Below are positions 6,813-13,458 of a DNA stretch of 13,458 nucleotides, one piece after another (the stretch's first letter is position 1; each line of letters opens with the position of its first letter). The notes under the pieces were generated by a model. That model had not been told where the DNA came from. It did not search any database and saw only the letters and a list, made by a program, of their open reading frames with translations. The position numbers were made by a program, and so were the translations under genes. Source of the DNA: an uncultured Bacteroidales bacterium (GTDB lineage: Bacteria; Bacteroidota; Bacteroidia; Bacteroidales; UBA932); the NCBI GenBank assembly GCA_945982095.1, contig CAMFRR010000006.1:1-13458 (forward strand). Reading direction: 5' to 3'.

Positions 6813-8201
6813 GTGTCTTGTTTTTTTTCTATCAAGACAAATATAATAAAGTTTTTTGAATTCAGGTATGGCTTCAGCCACAACATAGGTGCTTCCTCCT
6901 ATATAAAGCAGAGGATTATCTGCAGAAGTACACATTTCCATAGCAAGGGCCATCGCATCAGCTACCTTCGGGCAGCAATGAATCTCTCTTCCGGCGCAAT
7001 CGTGCAGGGCCTCGAAGCGGCGCATGATTTCTTCTGCCGGCATGGCCCTCTGGCTGTCTGCGCTGGTAAACACCAGTTTTGCCCTCTCAGGTATGAGTTT
7101 GAGCGCTGCATCCACATCCTTGTCCGCCACGCTTCCGTACACCATTACCAGCTCGTCATAGGCTCCGCTGTCCATCATCTTGTCCAACTGGGCAAAATTA
7201 TATTTCAAGCCATGCCCATTATGTCCTATGTCGCATATTGTGAAAGGATGTTTTGCAAGCTGTTCCCATCTTCCGTGGAAGTCGCATATCTCTGCTGCGT
7301 GGGCAAGGGCATCCAGTCTCGGAGTCTGCTCAAGCACTCTCAGGGCTGCCAGTACGGTGCGCAGATTCCTGGCCTGATATTCCCCCTGCAAATCCATTTC
7401 CCCAAGCAGTTTTTCAAAGCCTTCATCACTGATTCCCAGACTGTTGCTGTTAAGGGCCATTACCACTTCGAGGCCGCCTCCATAGGCGAATCCCATCTTG
7501 TCCGCAAACCACAGCCTGCTTCCGTTAGCGTCCGCAACCTTTTCGAATACGGGATTCGTGGCCGCATTGCTTTCGCCCACAACCACCGGCACTCCAGGCT
7601 TGATTATTCCGGCCTTCTCGCCTGCAATGGCTTCAAGTGTGTCTCCCAGCAAGTTGGTGTGGTCCAGACCTATGTTGGTGATGACCGACAGTATCGGCTC
7701 TATGATGTTGGTGGCATCGAGACGTCCGCCCAGACCGGTTTCAATAATTGCCATGTCCACCTGCTCATCGGCAAAGAATCTGAATGCCAGGGCAGTGGTA
7801 AGCTCAAAGAAAGAGAGACCCAGCTCATCGAAATCCTTTCCGTATTCCTGCATCAGGTCCCAGAGTTTTTCTTTAGTGATAAGGCTCGCTTTCTTGCCTG
7901 TCACCACCCTCATGCGCTCGCGGAAATCCAGTATATGTGGAGAGGTGTAAAGGCCCACCTTCAGGCCACAGGCAGCATAATGTGCAGCAAGCATGTTGGA
8001 GACGCTGCCCTTTCCGTTGGTTCCGGCCACATGTATGCAGGGGAAGTCCTTGCTTGGAAGACCCATGCGGGCGTCAATTTCCATAGACCGTTCCAGCCCC
8101 GGATTGTAGGCTTCCTTCCCCTGTGTCTGAAAAGAAGGAAAACGGCTCAAAAGGCTGCTTGTCAGCGCTTGATAATCCTCTTCGGAAAATATTTTTTTCA
8201 T
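6192..8201 (-). CDS. folC-ppa: FolC (folylpolyglutamate/dihydrofolate synthase) joined in frame to inorganic pyrophosphatase
   Basis: One open frame covers two enzymes. Residues 1 to about 445 (counted from ATG 8201, MKKIFSEEDYQ) are a FolC/Mur-ligase-type protein. It has the P-loop GTNGKGS at 60-66, LYTSPHILDFRERMRV, ETGLGGRLDATN, GLDHTNLLGDTLEAIAGEKAGIIKPG, and DIGHNGHG in the C-terminal domain. It adds glutamate to dihydropteroate or tetrahydrofolate using ATP. From Met at 6812-6810 a complete 206-residue family I pyrophosphatase follows, with SLYGFVPKSYCGD and the metal-binding DGDPLD at its residues 92-97. FolC homologues normally end at about 420-440 residues, near GGSTYVVAEA, so the roughly 15-codon AT-rich joint looks like former intergenic DNA. 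A TGA-TAG pair lies there one frame away (6834-6829). ATG codons at 8204 and 8210 and GTG at 8222 are other possible starts. The fusion may be real, or a stop may be missing through an indel. Confidence 0.85.
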   Translation of the reverse strand: MKKIFSEEDYQALTSSLLSRFPSFQTQGKEAYNPGLERSMEIDARMGLPSKDFPCIHVAGTNGKGSVSNMLAAHYAACGLKVGLYTSPHILDFRERMRVVTGKKASLITKEKLWDLMQEYGKDFDELGLSFFELTTALAFRFFADEQVDMAIIETGLGGRLDATNIIEPILSVITNIGLDHTNLLGDTLEAIAGEKAGIIKPGVPVVVGESNAATNPVFEKVADANGSRLWFADKMGFAYGGGLEVVMALNSNSLGISDEGFEKLLGEMDLQGEYQARNLRTVLAALRVLEQTPRLDALAHAAEICDFHGRWEQLAKHPFTICDIGHNGHGLKYNFAQLDKMMDSGAYDELVMVYGSVADKDVDAALKLIPERAKLVFTSADSQRAMPAEEIMRRFEALHDCAGREIHCCPKVADAMALAMEMCTSADNPLLYIGGSTYVVAEAIPEFKKLYYICLDRKKTRHMDYSKVKKAHPWHGIDPGDPTTDKFKVFIEIVPTDQVKYELDKESGYLSLDRPQKFSNIVPSLYGFVPKSYCGDHMAHLSNLAIARTDVKGDGDPLDICVLTEKDVTHGDIIVHCKPIGGIRLLDHDQADDKIIAVLKADAVYSQYNELEELPQDITRRLVHYFTTYKDIPGDSKQRIRFMGLYGAEEAHRVIEASLEDYQEYIKK
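6838..6845 (-). promoter_or_regulatory. Candidate -7 box inside the folC-ppa joint
   Basis: Minus-strand TATATTTG, a perfect TAnnTTTG match, lies 25 bases before the pyrophosphatase ATG within the AT-rich joint. There is no TTTG at the -33 position. It supports the idea that the joint was, or still acts as, an intergenic promoter region. Confidence 0.45.
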
Positions 8202-8221
8202 CATTTGCATACAACTATACA

Positions 8222-8239
8222 CAAAAATAACTATTTTTG
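8222..8239. promoter_or_regulatory. Back-to-back divergent -7 boxes in an 18-bp palindrome
   Basis: The stretch CAAAAATA-AC-TATTTTTG is an inverted repeat with a two-base centre. The right arm is a perfect TAnnTTTG box for the plus-strand gene at 8262. The left arm, read on the minus strand, is the same perfect box for folC (ATG 8201-8210). Neither has a well-spaced TTTG -33 element: the closest are 24 bases (plus) and 12 bases (minus) away. Confidence 0.5.
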
Positions 8240-8261
8240 AACAAATAATGCATTTTTCAGG

Positions 8262-9338
8262 ATGAAAGATAAGACCTCTCCTCTATTCTCAAAGTACATA
8301 TTGGACGGTGTCCAGATGGAACAGACTCCATTCAATGCATTATATGACTGTCTGGACGGAAACGGTACGGTAAAGGTGCCGGAGCGTGAGTTCGGGGACA
8401 TAGTTGACGAGTATTTCGACAAGGAACCCACGAGCTATGCATATGACGAGTCTTTGATTGATGAATATGCCGCACGCATAATACAGGCCAGATACAATCG
8501 CAAAAAGGTGGACCTTGCCTATCCTGTTTTCTGGACCAGGGCGGCCATCAATTCACTTTTGCTGGAGACCATATTCAAAGACGGACACTTCACCCTTGAC
8601 AGCCTGCTGTTAATGTGCCAGTGGGATTGGGTGAATGCTCCTGCCGGCAACATGGCAGCCTTTTACGACAGCACTGTTACTGCGGGCCGCTATCTTTCGG
8701 ACCTTGGCGTGAAGCTGGACAGGTACTTCATAGAGAGCAACCGCTGGCAGTGCATCTTCGAGATAGTAGTGCGTAACCGCATGTCTTTCAGACGCAAATG
8801 CGGAAATAAGATGTTGCCTTGCAGCAGCGACTGGGTGGTTTTCATCCCTTTTGACGATTCCCGTCTCCATCTTGGAGGTTCGGCTTTGAGCAGCATAGTA
8901 GGTCACGGCAGTGGCAGGGAGATGGATGGGGGAGACCCTGAATATTTCGTGGATTGCTATGAAGTGGTGAGGGAACTCATCGAGGACGGAGTTTTTGTGG
9001 CCGGTGTGGCCGTAGGCAGAGGTGGTCTGATGTGCGCAGCGGAGAAGTTCCGTTCGCATTATGGCTTCACTATGGATATAGGAGGCTTCATGCAGGCCAA
9101 GCATGAGAATGATATGGTCAGGGCCTTGTTTGCAGAGCTCCCTGGTGTGCTTGTGCAGTTCAGGGATATTGACTATGATTATGTGGATTCTCAGCTTATG
9201 CTGCAGGATGTGGCCTATTTCCCTTTGGGACATCCTGATCCTTCGGGACAGGGGCTGAGGGTGGAAAAGACTTCCCGCAATGATGTTTCGGGAATACTGG
9301 CGTCTTTGCTCCGCCAGGCCACCGAAGGTGAAGATTGA
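8262..9338 (+). CDS. Unrecognised protein with degenerate PurL/AIR-synthase-like C-terminal half
   Basis: A 358-residue soluble protein without signal peptide or membrane segment; I do not recognise it as a named gene. The C-terminal half (about 200-335) follows the layout of the AIR-synthase C domain of FGAM synthase (PurL): LGGS at 204-207, a GGDPEYF segment, an Ile/Val-rich strand ending in GRGGL near 252-256, then ENDMVRALFAELPGVLVQF and a closing FPLGHP, which parallel PurL's LLFSENPGR and xxxIGxV elements. Where PurL has AHDVSDGGL this protein has AGVAVGRGGL, so the His-Asp and the second Asp are missing. LSDLGVKLDRYFIES near 146-160 may match the PurL region before its SGKDS loop, which is also lost. 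I infer a catalytically inactive or repurposed homologue; this rests on motif reading only. Bacteroidales normally carry a full-length PurL of about 1230 residues elsewhere. It is divergent from folC-ppa and shares its promoter region, so a folate/purine link is possible but unproven. Confidence 0.75.
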   Translation: MKDKTSPLFSKYILDGVQMEQTPFNALYDCLDGNGTVKVPEREFGDIVDEYFDKEPTSYAYDESLIDEYAARIIQARYNRKKVDLAYPVFWTRAAINSLLLETIFKDGHFTLDSLLLMCQWDWVNAPAGNMAAFYDSTVTAGRYLSDLGVKLDRYFIESNRWQCIFEIVVRNRMSFRRKCGNKMLPCSSDWVVFIPFDDSRLHLGGSALSSIVGHGSGREMDGGDPEYFVDCYEVVRELIEDGVFVAGVAVGRGGLMCAAEKFRSHYGFTMDIGGFMQAKHENDMVRALFAELPGVLVQFRDIDYDYVDSQLMLQDVAYFPLGHPDPSGQGLRVEKTSRNDVSGILASLLRQATEGED

Positions 9339-9356
9339 TTTGTCAATATTTTTTAT

Positions 9357-9364
9357 TATATTTG
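9357..9364 (+). promoter_or_regulatory. Candidate -7 box of ppdK
   Basis: TATATTTG matches TAnnTTTG perfectly, 65 bases before the ppdK ATG. A TTTG at 9339-9342 is only 14 bases upstream, short of the usual spacing. A second, weaker pair (TTTG 9393-9396 and TAACTTTT 9413-9420, 16-base spacing) lies closer to the gene. No terminator is visible between the preceding gene's stop (9338) and this box. Confidence 0.45.
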
Positions 9365-9429
9365 TAAGCTTCAATTGGAAATCAAAATTCAGTTTGAAAT
9401 TCCTATAATATTTAACTTTTTTATCTTAT

Positions 9430-12153
9430 ATGTCAACTAAAAAACGCGTATATCGCTTCGGCGGCAAGACAGCCGAAGGCGATGGTTCCATGAGGGAGCT
9501 CCTCGGCGGTAAAGGTGCAAACCTTGCTGAGATGTGTAAGCTCGAAATCCCTGTTCCAGCAGGTTTCACAATCACAACTGAGTGCTGTACAGAATATTAT
9601 GAGCTTGGCGGAGGCTACAATGACGAACTCAAAGCTGAGGTTGCAGCCGCTCTCAAAGCAACTGAGGAGATTATGGGCATGAAATTCGGCGACACCGAGA
9701 ATCCTCTTCTCGTATCTTGCCGTTCAGGTGCCCGCAGCTCTATGCCAGGCATGATGGATACCATCCTCAACATCGGTCTTTGCTCTGCCACCATCCCAGG
9801 AATGATCAAGAAGACCAACAACCCACGTTTCGTATATGACGCATACCGCCGTCTCATCATGATGTACTCTGACGTTGTGATGGAGAAAGCCGAAGGCATT
9901 GAGCCTGCAGACGGACAGGGCATACGCCAGCAGCTCGACAGAATGATGGAAGAGCTGAAAGAGGCCAAGGGTTATGCTTCTGACACAGACATTACTGCTG
10001 ATGAACTCAAAGAACTTGCAGAGCAGTTCAAAATCCGCATCAAAGAGGTTCTCGGCGTAGAGTTCCCTGATGATGCACAGGCCCAGCTCTGGGGTTCAAT
10101 AGGCGGCGTATTCAAATCTTGGAACGGAAAACGCGCCATCGCATACCGCAAGATCGAGGGTATTCCTGATGATTGGGGTACTGCAGTTAACGTACAGTCA
10201 ATGGTATTCGGCAACATGGGCAACACTTCAGCAACAGGTGTGGCTTTCAGCCGTAACCCTGCCAACGGTGACAACAAGTTCTATGGCGAGTGGCTCATCA
10301 ACGCTCAGGGCGAGGACGTGGTTGCAGGTATCCGCACCCCTAACCCTCTCAACAATGCCACTAAGAATGATCACAACCGCAACCTCCAGTCTCTCGAGGA
10401 AGCTATGCCTGCAGTATATGCTGAGCTTGACGGAATACGTTCACACCTCGAGGAGCACTTCCACGATATGCAGGACATCGAGTTCACAATCCAGGAAGGC
10501 AAACTTTGGATGCTCCAGTGCCGTATAGGCAAACGTACAGGTATCGCTGCCCTTCAGATGGCAATGGATATGCTCGGAGAGGGAATGATTGACGAGAAGA
10601 CAGCAGTTATGCGTGTATCTCCTGCACAGCTCGACGAGATTCTCCACCCAATCCTCGACCCTTCATCAGAGAAGAAAGCAACTGCAATCGCAAGCGGTCT
10701 GCCAGCATCACCAGGCGGCGCCGTAGGTACAGTGGTGTTTACTTCAGAGGCTGCAATGGCTGCAGCTGCAGAGGGCAAGAAGACCATTCTCATCCGTGAG
10801 GAAACTTCTCCAGAGGACGTTGAGGGTATGCGCGCAGCTGCAGGTATTCTTACACAGCGTGGCGGTATGACTTCACACGCTGCTCTCGTAGCCCGCGGCT
10901 GGGGTAAATGCTGTATCGTAGGCTGCGATACTCTCAAGATAGATTTCGAGGCCAAGACTGCCACATTCACAAAGAGCGGTGTAACTCTCCACGAGGGTGA
11001 TGCAGTGTCATTGAACGGAGCAAAAGGCCTTGTTTACGGTGAGGCAATCGAGACTATGGATGCTTCTGAGAACCCGCTCTTCATCAAGTTCATGGAGATT
11101 GTGGACAAGTTCCGCACTATGGGTGTACGCACCAACGCCGATACTCCAGAGGATGCAGCCCGCGCTGCAGCATTCGGAGCTGAGGGTATTGGCCTCTTCC
11201 GTATCGAGCATATGTTCTACGGCAAGAACAGCGAGACTCCGCTTGCAAAACTCCGCAAGATGATAATGTCTTCTACTGACGCTGAGCGTCAGGCTGCCCT
11301 TAACGAGCTTGAGCCATTCATCAAGGCTGCCGTTAAAGGCACAATGAAAGTTATGGACGGCAAGCCGGTTACCTTCCGTCTTCTCGATCCTCCTCTCCAT
11401 GAGTTCGTTCCACAGGGCCACGTAAAACGTGAGGAACTTGCCAACGAGCTCCACATTTCTGAGGAAGAGATCCAGAGGCGTGGTGACAGCCTCCACGAGG
11501 TTAACCCTATGATGGGTCACCGTGGTGTACGTCTTCACGTGACATATCCTATGATTGCAGAGACTCAGTATCGTGCCATCTTCACTGCAGCTATAGAGCT
11601 TCAGAAAGAGGGCCTGGATCCTCGTCCTGAGATCATGATTCCTGTTACAGTATCAGAGCGTGAGCTTAAGTTCCAGAAGGCTATATGCCTCAAGGTTAAG
11701 GCTGAGGTTGAGGTAAAACTCCACGAGAGCGTGAACTTCTTCAAGTTCGGTACTATGATTGAGATTCCTCGCGCTGCCCTCACAGCAGACCGCATGGCCA
11801 AGACTGCAGAGTTCTTCTCATTCGGAACCAATGACCTCACTCAGATGACCTTCGGTTTCAGCCGTGATGACGTAGGTACTTTCATGGGTGACTACCTCGG
11901 CAACAAGATCCTTGATGGCGATCCGTTCCAGAGCCTCGATACCAAGGCCGTAGGCAAACTCATCAACTATGCCGTTACAGAGGGCCGTAACACACGTCCT
12001 GAGCTCAAATGCGGTATTTGCGGTGAGCATGGCGGTGATCCTGCATCAGTAGAGTTCTGCTATAAGACAGGTCTCAACTATGTATCTTGCTCACCATTCC
12101 GTGTTCCTATCGCACGCCTTGCAGCTGCTCAGGCAGCCATCAAGAACGCTTAA
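9430..12153 (+). CDS. ppdK: Pyruvate, phosphate dikinase
   Basis: Reversibly converts pyruvate, ATP and phosphate to phosphoenolpyruvate, AMP and pyrophosphate; in anaerobes it often runs glycolytically, making ATP from PPi. The 907-residue product fits bacterial PPDK (about 870-910). Order of domains: N-terminal ATP-grasp nucleotide-binding region (about 1-350; KGANLAEM, CRSGARSSMPGMMDT), the swivelling phosphohistidine domain with GGMTSHAA at 478-485 (catalytic His483, with Thr481 at the site regulated in plants), and the C-terminal PEP/pyruvate TIM barrel (about 530-905) ending in GICGEHGGDP with the catalytic Cys864. All key residues seem intact. ATG 9430 (MSTKKRVYRFGG) is preceded by AT-rich DNA without a Shine-Dalgarno sequence. 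Strongly biased codons (CTC, CGT/CGC, AAC, GAG) suggest high expression. A pyrophosphatase lies about 2.6 kb away and acts on the same metabolite. Confidence 0.98.
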   Translation: MSTKKRVYRFGGKTAEGDGSMRELLGGKGANLAEMCKLEIPVPAGFTITTECCTEYYELGGGYNDELKAEVAAALKATEEIMGMKFGDTENPLLVSCRSGARSSMPGMMDTILNIGLCSATIPGMIKKTNNPRFVYDAYRRLIMMYSDVVMEKAEGIEPADGQGIRQQLDRMMEELKEAKGYASDTDITADELKELAEQFKIRIKEVLGVEFPDDAQAQLWGSIGGVFKSWNGKRAIAYRKIEGIPDDWGTAVNVQSMVFGNMGNTSATGVAFSRNPANGDNKFYGEWLINAQGEDVVAGIRTPNPLNNATKNDHNRNLQSLEEAMPAVYAELDGIRSHLEEHFHDMQDIEFTIQEGKLWMLQCRIGKRTGIAALQMAMDMLGEGMIDEKTAVMRVSPAQLDEILHPILDPSSEKKATAIASGLPASPGGAVGTVVFTSEAAMAAAAEGKKTILIREETSPEDVEGMRAAAGILTQRGGMTSHAALVARGWGKCCIVGCDTLKIDFEAKTATFTKSGVTLHEGDAVSLNGAKGLVYGEAIETMDASENPLFIKFMEIVDKFRTMGVRTNADTPEDAARAAAFGAEGIGLFRIEHMFYGKNSETPLAKLRKMIMSSTDAERQAALNELEPFIKAAVKGTMKVMDGKPVTFRLLDPPLHEFVPQGHVKREELANELHISEEEIQRRGDSLHEVNPMMGHRGVRLHVTYPMIAETQYRAIFTAAIELQKEGLDPRPEIMIPVTVSERELKFQKAICLKVKAEVEVKLHESVNFFKFGTMIEIPRAALTADRMAKTAEFFSFGTNDLTQMTFGFSRDDVGTFMGDYLGNKILDGDPFQSLDTKAVGKLINYAVTEGRNTRPELKCGICGEHGGDPASVEFCYKTGLNYVSCSPFRVPIARLAAAQAAIKNA

Positions 12154-12163
12154 TGCCATTCAC

Positions 12164-12180
12164 CCTGCCACTCCGGCAGG
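12164..12180 (+). other. Short hairpin just after ppdK
   Basis: A perfect 6-bp stem (CCTGCC/GGCAGG) with a five-base loop starts 10 bases after the ppdK stop. No T-run follows, so it is not a terminator by itself; it may protect the mRNA 3' end together with the following terminator. Confidence 0.5.
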
Positions 12181-12195
12181 CTGATATATCAAAAG

Positions 12196-12233
12196 CGAGG
12201 AAGACATTATCACATGTCATCCTCGTTTTTTTT
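12196..12233 (+). terminator. Rho-independent terminator of ppdK
   Basis: Stem CGAGGA/TCCTCG (12196-12201, 12220-12225) continues past an A/A mismatch into GACA/TGTC (12203-12206, 12215-12218), with an eight-base loop, and is followed by eight T residues (12226-12233). On the minus strand the stem is followed by GCTTTTG, so weaker termination of ansA from the other side is possible. Confidence 0.92.
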
Positions 12234-12254
12234 GCTACGCCCAGCAGCGTCATA

Positions 12255-12289
12255 CCCTTCTTGTCATTTCGAGCGAAATGACAGAAGGG
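12255..12289. repeat. REP-like palindrome
   Basis: CCCTTC and TGTCATTTC on the left (12255-12260, 12262-12270, one bulged T) pair with GAAATGACA and GAAGGG on the right (12275-12289) around a GAGC loop. This is a 15-bp near-perfect stem with no T-run on either side. The TGTCATTTCGAGC core is of a kind I recall as dispersed intergenic repeats in many bacterial genomes. It lies between the convergent ends of ppdK and ansA, a typical REP location. Confidence 0.6.
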
Positions 12290-12300
12290 GGATGTATGGT

Positions 12301-13338
12301 TTACATGATGCTGAGCTCGCCGCGCAGGTCTTCGTATACGGCACGGCGTATGAAAGCAGGGTCGGACGACTCGCCCAGGAGGCAGAACAGCTTGGCCAGC
12401 ATGGCCTCTGTAGTACAGTCCCTGCCGGAAATCACCCCCGCATCCAGCATATTCTTGCCCGTAGCATATATGCTCATATCAACCGTACCGGCAAGACACT
12501 GGGTCACATTTACCAATATCTTGCCCATATCCACAGCCTCACGCACAGCCTGTATGAACCAGTCTGATGAAGGTGCGTTGCCCGAGCCGTAGGTCTCAAT
12601 GATTATGGCGCGGGTTTCTTCTCCGAGCAAAATATCCCTGATAACCTGTCTCGTAATTCCGGGATGGATTTTCAGTATGGATACTCGTGTGTCCAGTTCA
12701 GTATTGATATGCAGCTTGCTGTAGTATTGCGGTTTGCGTATCAATGTGTCGTTATAGCGTATATTGATTCCGGCTTCCGCCAGAGGAGGCAGATTCGGGG
12801 AACTGAATGCAAGGAAGCTTTCAGCGTTGACTTTGGTGGCCCTGTTGCCCCTCATGAGCTGTCCGCCGAAGAATATGCACACTTCCGGTACCCTGGCCTT
12901 GCCGTCCCTGTCCTTGGCCGCAGCAATCTCCACGGCAGAAATCAGATTCTCCCTGCCGTCAGTACGAGGCACTCCTATAGGCAGCTGGCTTCCTGTGAAA
13001 ATGACAGGTTTTGAAAGCCCTTCCAGCATGAAGCTCAGGGCTGATGCGCTGTATGCCATCGTATCTGTACCATGCAGTATTACAAAGCCGTCGTACGCAT
13101 CATAATTATCTCTTATCAGCAGTGCAAGTTTCACCCACAGGCCCGGATCCACGTCCGAAGAGTCTATCAGTTCATCAAAGGTGTAACTGTCAATTTTGAT
13201 GGCAAACTTGCCAAGCTCAGGCACAGCATCCAGAATCTGAGTGAAGTCGAAAGGGCTTAGAGCCCCGGCTTTGCTGTCGAGTTTCATTCCTATTGTTCCG
13301 CCTGTATATATCAGCAGTATGGAAGAATTGTCGGACAT
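12301..13338 (-). CDS. ansA: Type I (cytoplasmic) L-asparaginase
   Basis: Hydrolyses L-asparagine to aspartate and ammonia. The 345-residue product lacks a signal peptide, and its length and motifs match the cytoplasmic type I enzyme of E. coli (about 338 residues) rather than the periplasmic type II. Catalytic residues seen: Thr15 in YTGGTIG, Thr91 and Asp92 in HGTDTMAY (the same numbers as in the E. coli enzyme) and Lys169 in RATKVNA. TGSQLPIG follows at about 115-122. The second half carries the C-terminal subdomain with ETYGSGNAP and the TVDMSIYATG segment. ATG 13338-13336 starts only two bases after the TAG of an upstream frame, so the two genes are probably cotranscribed and perhaps translationally coupled. 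No separate promoter is seen. Confidence 0.97.
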   Translation of the reverse strand: MSDNSSILLIYTGGTIGMKLDSKAGALSPFDFTQILDAVPELGKFAIKIDSYTFDELIDSSDVDPGLWVKLALLIRDNYDAYDGFVILHGTDTMAYSASALSFMLEGLSKPVIFTGSQLPIGVPRTDGRENLISAVEIAAAKDRDGKARVPEVCIFFGGQLMRGNRATKVNAESFLAFSSPNLPPLAEAGINIRYNDTLIRKPQYYSKLHINTELDTRVSILKIHPGITRQVIRDILLGEETRAIIIETYGSGNAPSSDWFIQAVREAVDMGKILVNVTQCLAGTVDMSIYATGKNMLDAGVISGRDCTTEAMLAKLFCLLGESSDPAFIRRAVYEDLRGELSIM

Positions 13339-13340
13339 AA

Positions 13341-13433
13341 CTATTTCTTAATCAAGCTATACATTAACTGTGGCAACTGGGTATTGTCCTTTGCCGTCGA
13401 GAACAGCTCGGCACCTGCACCTATGGCATACAC
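13341..13433 (-). CDS. 3' end of an unidentified gene upstream of ansA
   Basis: The minus strand carries a 30-codon open frame ending in TAG at 13343-13341; the sequence before the stop ends QLPQLMYSLIKK. It runs off into the adapter at the contig end, so the start and most of the protein are missing. Codon use resembles that of its neighbours. Only two bases separate the stop from the ansA ATG, which indicates an operon. The fragment is too short for me to assign a family. Confidence 0.6.
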   Translation of the reverse strand: MYAIGAGAELFSTAKDNTQLPQLMYSLIKK

Positions 13434-13458
13434 CTGTCTCTTATACACATCTGACGCT
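13434..13458. other. Tn5/Nextera sequencing adapter (artefact)
   Basis: Bases 13434-13452 are exactly the 19-bp Tn5 mosaic end CTGTCTCTTATACACATCT, and the following GACGCT matches the start of the standard Nextera read adapter that follows it. This is library adapter left on the contig end, not a natural transposon end or coding DNA. Confidence 0.95.

Noticed and set aside
6813..8240. 475-codon plus-strand open frame
   Set aside because: It is antisense to folC, whose motifs (P-loop, DHTNLLG, GHNGHG) are unmistakable; the antisense protein has no recognisable domain.
8610..9374. 254-codon minus-strand open frame opposite the PurL-like gene
   Set aside because: The plus-strand frame is longer, has a promoter box and homology-like motifs; the antisense product is His/Ile-rich and lacks domain character.
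13434..13452. Tn5/IS50 transposon end, suggesting a mobile element
   Set aside because: The bases are the engineered mosaic end followed by adapter, at the very end of the contig; no transposase or natural IS50 sequence is present.

Overview
The window looks like a chromosomal segment of an anaerobic, probably gut-associated member of the Bacteroidales. The evidence is a family-92 alpha-mannosidase lipoprotein, a pyruvate phosphate dikinase, the Bacteroidetes type of family I pyrophosphatase, start codons without Shine-Dalgarno sequences, and several copies of the Bacteroidetes -7 promoter box TAnnTTTG. I cannot assign a genus. The last 25 bases (13434-13458) are not genomic: they match the Tn5/Nextera mosaic end plus adapter, so the window ends at an uncleaned contig end. 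Layout, left to right. (1) A 3'-truncated aldose 1-epimerase (minus strand, 1-937) diverges from a GH92 exo-alpha-mannosidase lipoprotein (plus, 1036-3285); a small AT-rich region with promoter boxes lies between them. (2) A bidirectional terminator separates the mannosidase from the convergent minus-strand block pnp (PNPase with an arginine-rich tail), rpsO (ribosomal protein S15, with a strong promoter, a structured leader and its own terminator), and a long ORF joining folC (folylpolyglutamate/dihydrofolate synthase) in frame to ppa (inorganic pyrophosphatase). (3) The folC-ppa ORF diverges from an unrecognised 358-residue protein whose C-terminal half resembles a degenerate PurL/AIR-synthase C domain; two -7 boxes sit back to back in an 18-bp palindrome between them. 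(4) ppdK (pyruvate phosphate dikinase, plus) follows with its own promoter box and a strong terminator, then a REP-like palindrome. (5) Convergent to ppdK is ansA (type I cytoplasmic asparaginase, minus), two bases downstream of the 3' end of an unidentified gene cut by the contig end. Functionally this is mostly core metabolism and RNA handling: mannose release and sugar anomer interconversion, RNA decay and ribosome assembly, folate polyglutamylation, pyrophosphate-linked glycolysis (PPDK and pyrophosphatase) and asparagine breakdown. I see no CRISPR array, insertion sequence, phage gene, defence gene, tRNA or rRNA. No intergenic stretch exceeds 300 bases; the longest is about 147 bases (12154-12300). 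I found no convincing new multigene system. The items most worth a second look are the folC-ppa read-through ORF, the PurL-like protein beside it, the rpsO leader, and the adapter at the right edge.
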